A stretch of DNA of 64,000 bases from Diogma glabrata. Lineage: Eukaryota; Arthropoda; Insecta; Diptera; Cylindrotomidae. The notes beneath the pieces were generated by a model. The model was not told where the DNA came from. It ran no database searches and saw only the letters and a list, made by a program, of their open reading frames with translations. Made by a program: the position numbers and the translations under genes. Positions 56,451-64,000 of this stretch are shown in pieces. How positions within the stretch are numbered: the first letter of the stretch is position 1; each line of letters begins with the position of its first letter. The stretch lies in the NCBI GenBank assembly GCA_963693315.1, contig OY856186.1:95584943-95648942 (forward strand), in the 5' to 3' direction.

Positions 56451-59400
56451 TACTATATAGACCAGATTTATGATACATTGGTTCAATATATCATAAACGA
56501 AAAACACAGATTATCTCACATATTACTAGAGATCCTTACATATAGTATGAGAGTGCTTGGGACCTTATACTGTCTATATTGCATACTGTTACATGGTTGT
56601 TTCATAAAAATAAATTGGGGCAACGATCATAACAACAAGCACAGCATGTCTATCCACCCAAAGTAATTTTCTCGTTTAATTGTATTATGCCATTTGATCA
56701 ATGAAGGGAACAAAATGCGCCAATATACACATCAACCAGTCCAAACAGCCAGAACTACTTATAAAGTAAATATTTGTCTAATCAAAGATAATTTTCTTTG
56801 AACTCATCTATATATAGAGCATTTTTTTTTTGTGTAATTGGGCTGTCCCTGTCCTGTGTGTATTTTTACAATAAATATTAAAATTAGTTTATATTTGTGA
56901 CTTTTGAGCTATGTGAAAAGAATTTTCAATAACGAAATCTAAACCGGAACGAAAAAATAAAACTAGTCACATAACCGGAACCGTGATGGAAAGTATCATA
57001 GCATAGACGTCGGGTAAAACTCTTACAAATTACAGGAGACATTCAAAATTGATTTAATTCTACCTGCTATATCAACAGATTACTAAGTCACAAACAATTC
57101 TTTGTCCAATTCATCAATTGAATATAACTTAAAATTAAGTCAGTATAAATTTTAAAAATAGTCCACGATGAAGTGAATAATATCGTGTATATTAAGTGTA
57201 TTGAACATTTTAAATCGAAAACTACTTTATTTTTGTATCGCGAAATGTGTATTAAACTAAAAGCTGTCAAATTTATAACTAAACTTAAAATTTTGTGTTA
57301 AAGTGTAACAAACAATATTTCATGGTGATAAATTTAATATAATATGCTACTGACTAAATTTTTTAAGTTATGCTCTTGGTGAATTCAAATTATTCCATTT
57401 TATAGATATTTGTATTTGCTGTTTAAATGTAAAACTCATGAAACAGCCTAAAATCAAATCTAATCAAATTTATGAGCTTGCTCATTTCTGTATTTTGTTA
57501 ACCAAATAACAACAATTTTGGAATTGAAAAAATCAAACTTTATATTGGATGGATAAATAGCTCGCTGATCAGGGAAAGGAATATGGATTTTTCGAAGTTC
57601 CATGTAAACAAATCATGGTGGAAACACAATTTAGGTTCTGTTTTATAAAATTAGTATTTTCGTATTATTTTATAAAGTTTCAGGACAATATGGGCGAAAG
57701 GTAAGCGAATTTCGAATAAATAATTTTTCTACTTTGGTGCAGCGTCGTTGTTGCAATGCAGATCATCGAATTTAGAGCATGGATGCAACACAAATTAACC
57801 ATTATATTATGAAAATAAATAAAAAATAACTATATTTTATAATTTAGTAAAAAAATATTGTTCGCCTTTGTACGTTTCCATAAGGTCAGAATTAAACAAT
57901 AAAAAAAAGTTCAAAAATATTTGAATATGTAATGGTTTTATTTATATTAAAAAATCGGGACTATTACAAAAATTTACATTAAAATCCGATATTTATTATT
58001 ATTTCAATCTGCAAATTTTATAAATGTAACAAATAAATTCAGTTAACTAACTTTTAAAACCGATAATTTAAAAGTAAACAAATCAAAGATCAATTGTACT
58101 GTCGTCGTAAAAAATGTATAATAATTTGCGGATTATGATTGCGTGTGCATGCTCTATAAGTGCGATTTTTTTAATGTTAATTGTAGGTTCAATACAAACG
58201 ATTACTGGATGAAAATTGCAATAATAACTAAATTGACAAACTAACATGTAATATCATTCCATCATAAGATTTTGCTAAAGTACCATTATTGCAACTATTT
58301 GGCACTCTGCTTTGGCATACTATGCTATTTAACATTGAACTTGTACCTAACAAATTATTATTATCATTATTAACGCGTTTAGAGGAAAACCAATCTTTAT
58401 AAAAAGTATTTCTTAAGGGAACTGGGAAAATCTTTGAAGAAATGGACCGAACCTTATGTGAAGCTAATAAAAATTTTTTTGTTATATAGTCATGACTCAT
58501 GACAGTATCTAAAAACCCAGTGATGCAAACAATTTGAGACGTGGCAATGAAAAATGGAATAGGAACAACGAGAGATCAAAAGTAAGATTAACCAAATATC
58601 AAAAACAAAATTGTGTGTTCAAGTTCTCGTCTCAAAAACTACCATCCAAATCGATTTATTTTAACATTCGCTTTATTAAAATTTCGTTTGTTCCTTGGAG
58701 GACTTCTCTAAATCTTTTACAATCCTACGTTTAAAAAAAAGTGAAAAATGTGTATCTAAGATACATTACGGTTGTTCAATTTTTTTTTTCAACTAAAGCT
58801 TAGTCATGAATTAAATTTAACGTTTGTCATAAACATTCAAGCAAGTTTTAGTGACTCATTACATAACCTTGGTGTATTGAAGACATTTTTTCATTTTTGT
58901 AAGGGAAGAATATTATATAAAAACTGCAACAAAAAGTTGTTTTAATAGCTGTGATTAGAATTTTTCTGAAGATTAGTTACACATTATATTGTGTAACATA
59001 TTTTCAGAAATAATTTCGAATAATTTCTGTCTTGGAAGAATTTTTATTCTAATTGCCTGGTCACTATTTTATAATTTGACGATTCAAATTTTTAAACCTA
59101 ACGACTACTCCCAAGTTTTGTTTTCGATTAATTTATCGTCTCCGCGGTATTTCCAATTGCTGTGGTTTCTAAAGATAGTTACAAGGAGGGAATATAGTCT
59201 TTATTTTTTTCACTCATATTATTCATACTCTGTTTGTCAATTATTTAAAAAACTTCTACTTAATATTTGACACGGTTTTAAACTCATTACATTATATCCA
59301 GGAGCAAAATTAAGAGGACGTGGACGAGGTTGTTATAATTGAATGGGGTATTAACTGAATGGCGTACAGTTTGGTTTTTTACTTTTTAGGGTTTTATACT

Positions 59401-59590
59401 TTGAAAACGTTATTTGTATTTTGAAAAATTTAGTAATTTAGAATTGTTTTATTTATTTTTCAAAGTTTAAAAATATGTAGAGCGGTTAATATAGTGATTT
59501 GCGATTTCGTAACTCTTGTCATAAAAGACGTTATTCCCAAGCAATCTAGTTTCTGTTCAGCCATTAAAATTTCAGTTTTTTCTCGAGTTT
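56451..59590. other. AT-rich stretch with no confident gene
   Basis: No protein family was recognised. Two tiny exon-like segments with splice-like borders (58521-58581 and near 59303-59340) are described as a finding only. Confidence 0.4.
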
Positions 59591-59593
59591 TTA

Positions 59594-60146
59594 TTAGCTA
59601 ACCATACACGAAAGAACGTAGATTTGGTCCGTCAGATCGATCCGTTGAATTTGGTTTTTCACTTACGTAAAATTGTTTACTGAAACGAACTGAGGACTAA
59701 GTCCGTCGCCCGACCAGATTCTTGTGTTAATGGTATAAAATCCGAAATAAATTTACTTATTTATGATCCGTGGACCACAGGCTCGGCATAAAGTAAATTG
59801 AAAGGTTTTTTGGCGGACCACGAATCTGGCAAAAAAGTTTAAAGTATAAGTAATTATACTTTGTATTATTTCTATTTTCCGACTTTAAAATACATTAATT
59901 CTATGGTTTGGATTTAGTCTTTGGGTTTCATTTAGTAGGTATTTATATATTTTATTGGTGGCTTCAGGTACAACTTACAATGATCACACGTACTGAGACG
60001 GTTTGACTGTCGGTTCGATTGTTAGTGGAAACATCTGATGGACCTGATCCGCCACAAAAGTCGAGGGACCTGATTCTCCGATCAGCTCTCCTTTAACAAC
60101 TTAATTTTGTGACGGATTTTATGGCGATGTGTGTGGCTAGCTATTT
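59594..60146. mobile_element. Possible inverted-repeat element
   Basis: TTAGCTAACCATACACG at the left and TGTGTGTGGCTAGCTA at the right are imperfect inverses. The interior is richer in G and C than its neighbours, with opposing GATCCG/CGGATC-like and GGACC blocks. The target duplication is ambiguous because TAGCTA is itself palindromic. Confidence 0.35.
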
Positions 60147-62450
60147 AAGTTTCGATAGTTGTAGTTTCAGAGAAACATTCCCAAATATTGGAAAAATTAG
60201 TTGTTCTGTAAATGATCTGGATCTTTCTTACTGGTAAATAATCCCGATGGCAAAACTGCTACAACTCTATTCATAATCATATTTTGTGTATTATTTCTTT
60301 CGATATATTTAACTCTTGATGCTAGTTATATTCGCTTGATGCTTAACCGTTTCAAATGTTTCTAAATTTAAAATAAATTCCATGAGATTGCTTTCGTTAG
60401 GAAACTCAGCAATCGTAAAAGCCCATCTTACAAATTATCAAAATCAAGTCTACATAAATGGATTGTACTACTCAAGCTTATATAAATTAATTACATATAA
60501 TTATATAAACTAATTATATAGCGAATACTGTTTGAAACGTCAAAAGAAAAATCTTAAAGTATTTGTATTATTAAGTATTAAAGAGTACTTGACGAAACAA
60601 ATGATTTTCGACAAATCGATGTTTTTCATCAAAGTCTAAATTAACTACTTTCGTTGGTCCCTCAATTAAAGTAAAATGGTTCATTTTTGATTTATATCAC
60701 CGTACACCGTACAAATCGTTTGTTTGACTATTTTTAAGAGTAAAGTGTGAACGCATAAATCCCGCACAAAGTGTCATTGCCGTAAATGTAAACGGGGTCC
60801 CAAAAAAGTTGCCGAATGGGGGGGGGGGAGATGACCAATACTTAGTCAATTCTTCGAAACGCCTTCAATTGGTATATGTGGCAAACAAATATATAAAGGT
60901 TTAGGCATTCGTTTATTGAGCGTCGATATACCAAATGTTCATTTTACAACGATTATATAATGACCACAGAGAAAAACGCGTCTAGATAATGCTGCTTACT
61001 CAATTGACGGAAATATTACCTTTCATAAATTTGATCCTGTGTGGAATAATGTCAAGGTTAGACGCCGTATCTAGCTCCATCGTTGTCTTCTTGAATTCTC
61101 CAAAAGACCTGGTGAGCAATATGACATGAGATGAAAGCTTGATTTTCTATAACATTTTACACCACTGTTACTTCATTTCAAGGGTGCCGTTTTTAACCTC
61201 TATTGTAGAGACAACAAGGTCTGTGTCTCAACGGTGTCTCCCAAATTTGAGAACAATATAAAAATTGTTGGAAGAGCCGTGATGTTAACCCTTTAAAGAA
61301 ATACATTTTCGTACCAAGACAAGAAGGCTATCATATGAAAGGGTGTTAGCTCAGGATTCCTTTAAAACTATTTTATAAGTTATGCCGTAGTGTTTTCTTA
61401 TATTTTGAATATCTGTTATTTTCCTTTTTTTTCTCGCGCTTAGAGTAGAGCGTAATGTCTAGGAAAAATGATCGAAAAAAGGTAAATTTGGCACGGAAAA
61501 TAGAGCGATGGGCGAGGAGTTAAAAGTGTACATTATTTAAGAATTATTGCATTAGTTTTATTTTGGCAAAAGTTGTAAAAAAAATCCAAGTTGCAGGATA
61601 TTCGTTAGAAATATGTAGATATTTGGTCAGGCCAATTTTTTTAAACGTAGAATCGATGGATCAGATTAGGTTAAATGAAAAACTAATTAAAACCTAATTC
61701 ATACTACTAATTGCAAATTAATCCATACTATTAGTTTTACTTCATTATTTAGGATTTAGAAATAAAATCTAATAATTTATTTGTAATACAATAAAATCTT
61801 CGATTTTATCGTTATTTTGAATTTGTTTTACCTTTTTCAGTTATTCGTAAGGAAAACTGATGCCAATTGTTGGTAGTTCCATTTTTGTTGGAGCAGACTG
61901 CCCAGAAGTCCCTGACTGGAGATGTCTGGCTTTTTAAAAAGTCATAGAAATATGTCCAAATATTAGCAAGAATATTCAATAGTTTCAAAAACTTCAATCG
62001 TTGATTGAAGAAATTTCCAGTTCACAGCGTCCAAAATAATACACAAAATTTCTAAATAATACTTTAAACTTTATTTACAATTAAAATAAAACTTTTCTTC
62101 TATTTGCACGATTTTACGTTTGCAATACAGTGTTTTGTTTACAAATAGTTCCACTTAACAAAATCCCAATTCACTTAAACTAATAAGTCTTATCTAAATA
62201 ACTAAGTCTAATTAAAACTTATTTTCATTTTGCAAAAGGAAATTCCTATTGACAATTTTTCTTATGGGAAAAACACAATTTTGGAATAGCTATAAAAAGC
62301 TATAATAATTGAACATTTTTGTTCATGGGCTCACCAACGAAATCAAATGTTTGAGTTTTATAGCGAATTTTTTCTACGATCAAGCTAGAAATTTTCATGA
62401 TACAGTTTTTAGTATATTTAATTTTCCTTATTGTTTATTCATTATGATAT
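60147..62450. other. Stretch with no recognised gene; contains an 11-G run
   Basis: AT-rich, with an isolated run of 11 G at 60818-60828. A less AT-rich patch (about 61020-61330) was translated in several frames; no open frame with recognisable similarity was found. Confidence 0.4.
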
Positions 62451-62489
62451 AATCACCTTAGAAGCAATAACGTAATATATGTAATATAC

Positions 62490-63425
62490 ACTAGTGCGTA
62501 ATGAAAGTAATGAAATAAACAATTCAATGTTGTCATGACAACGATAGTCATGAAAACTCATAAACTCATAAAACTTCAACAAATATAAAACTTGCATATA
62601 GCAAATGTAAATTTTCAATTGAAAAGATAAAACATTGCGCTCATACAACTTTTTTAAAGTTATATCAATTGATTTATATGATTCTTTTAAAAAATTTGAA
62701 CATAAAGCTTTGTTATGGAACTACAAATAACAATTTAAAATAATGGTAACGGATTATTAAAAGGTTAACAAATAGCAATTAATAGTATTCTTCTAGCATA
62801 GAATCTAAGCAATATTCTAAAAGTGTGAACCTCGTGTTTTAAGATTGTAGTGTACCCTCATTTCTCATCATATCGAACCAATATTATTATTTTTGATTGT
62901 TCTTTCTTAGGTCTCCACAATGATATTTTCCATCAAGATAATATTGTATGCTTCTATTTGTTTTCTAAAATGTATTTGAAAATATTTGTCAATGCAAGAT
63001 CATGTCTGGCTAAAATATTATCATGCTATTATAATAAAAAAACGAAGTTGTTCAAAAATAAATTGTTAAAAGTCCACAAAATTAAAACTAAAAAGCATTT
63101 TTAATTTTGAAGAAACACGACTTTGTAACAACCTCGTAGCATTTTGTAAAATTTATGAAAAATATTCAAATATCGGACGAATAATTTGCTGATAGCAAAC
63201 TTTTTTGTGTAACATACTCACACACACTTTAAAAAAATTCAATATAGAGATGGAAATTATCAGAATAGAGACATCGGGTTTATAAAACAAATTTTTAGAA
63301 GCATAAAAAGCAATTGAAATAATTTAAAAAGTTGTATGAAAATGGTTCTTTAACTTTTCAATTGAAAATTTATATTTTTTATGCAATATTGAATTGTTTA
63401 TTTCATTACGTACTAGTGTGTAATA
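62490..63425. repeat. Inverted repeat pair, about 100-bp arms, 0.7 kb apart
   Basis: CACTAGTGCGTAATG and ATGAAATAAACAATTCAAT near 62490-62530, with TTTTCAATTGAAAAG and CATACAACTTTTT near 62620-62655, recur as complements at 63330-63425 (AAAAAGTTGTATG, CTTTTCAATTGAAAA, ATTGAATTGTTTATTTCATT, CGTACTAGTGTG). The spacer is AT-rich and non-coding. Confidence 0.65.
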
Positions 63426-64000
63426 TAGTAGATTATGATGTAAGGACGCAAAGCTAAAGTTTTTGGACGCATGTGGACTTTGCATATTGAGGTGCCAGCC
63501 GCGATTTGCACTCACATTAAGCCCAAAATAGCTTACGTCCGTGCGACATATACTATTTTTTATTCGTCGCAAACAAAATGTTTTAAAAAAAGTTGTTTAA
63601 TCAAAATTAAAAATTTTCATAAATTTTGAAATAAAAATATGTTGAACAAGTAACCTTTGACTAAAATATTTGTTATTTTTTCAAACAAATTGAAAAACTA
63701 TGACAACAAAAAATAACAAATAATTTGATTGGACTACGAAATTTTGAATTGAAATGTTGCTTTGATAAATTTTTTTTATATAATTTATACAAATTTAAAT
63801 GTTTTTTACTTTTTTGGACGTAACTATGACAACAAACTATAGGGTTAAAAAGTGACACTTTCAGGCCGCAAATTACAGTATTATAGTAACACTTTAATAA
63901 TTAGGCGAATAAAATAGTACATTATGATGCAAGGACGTAAAACTAAGGTTTTTGACGTCTATGGAGCTTGCGAAGCGAGGCGCTATCCGAGATTTACATC
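63425..64000. repeat. Pair of diverged direct repeats at window end
   Basis: The block at 63428-63520 (GTAGATTATGATGTAAGGAC, GTTTTTGGACGC, TTGCATATTGAGGTGCCAGC) is repeated in diverged form at 63919-64000 (GTACATTATGATGCAAGGAC, GTTTTTGACGTC, TTGCGAAGCGAGGCGCTATC). The second copy is cut by the window end. The G/C-rich GCGAAGCGAGGCGC is unusual for this DNA. Confidence 0.6.

Noticed and set aside
58228..58500. Minus-strand 90-codon frame
   Set aside because: No recognised domain and no splice or repeat context to support a gene.
58989..59270. Plus-strand 93-codon frame rich in Phe, Ile and Tyr
   Set aside because: Composition follows AT-rich DNA; no signal peptide or domain could be defended.
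60818..60828. G run as a G-quadruplex
   Set aside because: A single isolated 11-G run without three further G tracts nearby does not make an intramolecular quadruplex.
61020..61340. G/C-richer patch, possible old coding remnant
   Set aside because: No frame longer than about 40 codons with recognisable similarity; stops in all frames examined.
1..64000. CRISPR array, operons or phage-like modules
   Set aside because: No spaced direct repeats with unique spacers, no ribosome-binding sites or polycistronic genes; the 17-bp array is gapless and the sequence is plainly eukaryotic.

Overview
The window looks like AT-rich nuclear DNA from an insect, most likely a higher fly. The evidence is one spliced gene closely resembling fly PNUTS (the PP1 nuclear targeting subunit), a candidate 54-bp intron typical of flies, and a dense mix of insect transposons (Mag-type and other Ty3/gypsy, Ty1/copia, jockey-like LINEs, cecropia-type mariner, PIF/Harbinger and hAT relatives). 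Nothing bacterial is present: no operons, CRISPR arrays or tRNA/rRNA genes were recognised. Almost every long open frame outside PNUTS belongs to a transposon.

Region by region: (1) 299-5377 is a complete Mag-type Ty3/gypsy element with 195-bp LTRs differing at two positions, a 5-bp target duplication (AGCTC) and one uninterrupted 1380-codon Gag-Pol frame that has lost about 40 codons of reverse transcriptase. (2) 5775-6481 is the 3' end of a jockey-like LINE. (3) 8592-21655 is a three-level nest. A degraded Ty1/copia element is the oldest layer. A 7.1-kb Ty3/gypsy element (8712-15797, duplication ATAT) sits inside its 5' LTR. A PIF/Harbinger derivative (13241-14107) sits inside the gypsy integrase. 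The copia body is further broken by a palindromic insertion (17983-19087) and a second insertion (19780-21083) that itself holds a small MITE. (4) 21830-25075, minus strand, is a decayed non-LTR retrotransposon split by a 536-bp MITE.

(5) 28586 to at least 50009, plus strand, is PNUTS. The first coding exon is only the ATG. Exon 2 encodes the start of the TFIIS-N-like domain. After a 19.0-kb intron, exons 3 and 4 encode the rest of that domain and a long Lys/Ser/Asp-rich disordered region. A proposed fifth exon ends at 50107, but the PP1-docking motif expected in this family was not found, so the gene probably continues or this is a short isoform end. (6) Intron 2 is built of mobile DNA: TA-, TAA/TTA- and 8-bp-duplication MITEs, a mariner pseudogene beside a 17-bp minisatellite, tandem repeats, a LINE-like 3' tail, and a 1.03-kb palindrome whose arms are about 99% identical. 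(7) 50108-64000 holds no convincing gene. It has another large inverted repeat (three related arms, 50865-52395), two more MITEs, a short near-perfect hairpin at 56310-56450 and long featureless AT-rich stretches.

At least seven elements carry precise TAA or TTA duplications typical of PIF/Harbinger, yet only one locus keeps recognisable Harbinger coding remnants (a Myb/SANT-like frame and the transposase C-terminus). The best candidates for something new are the hierarchical palindrome in the PNUTS intron, the 141-nt hairpin at 56310-56450, and the abundance of tandem and fold-back MITEs. All were identified by eye, with no alignment or database search.
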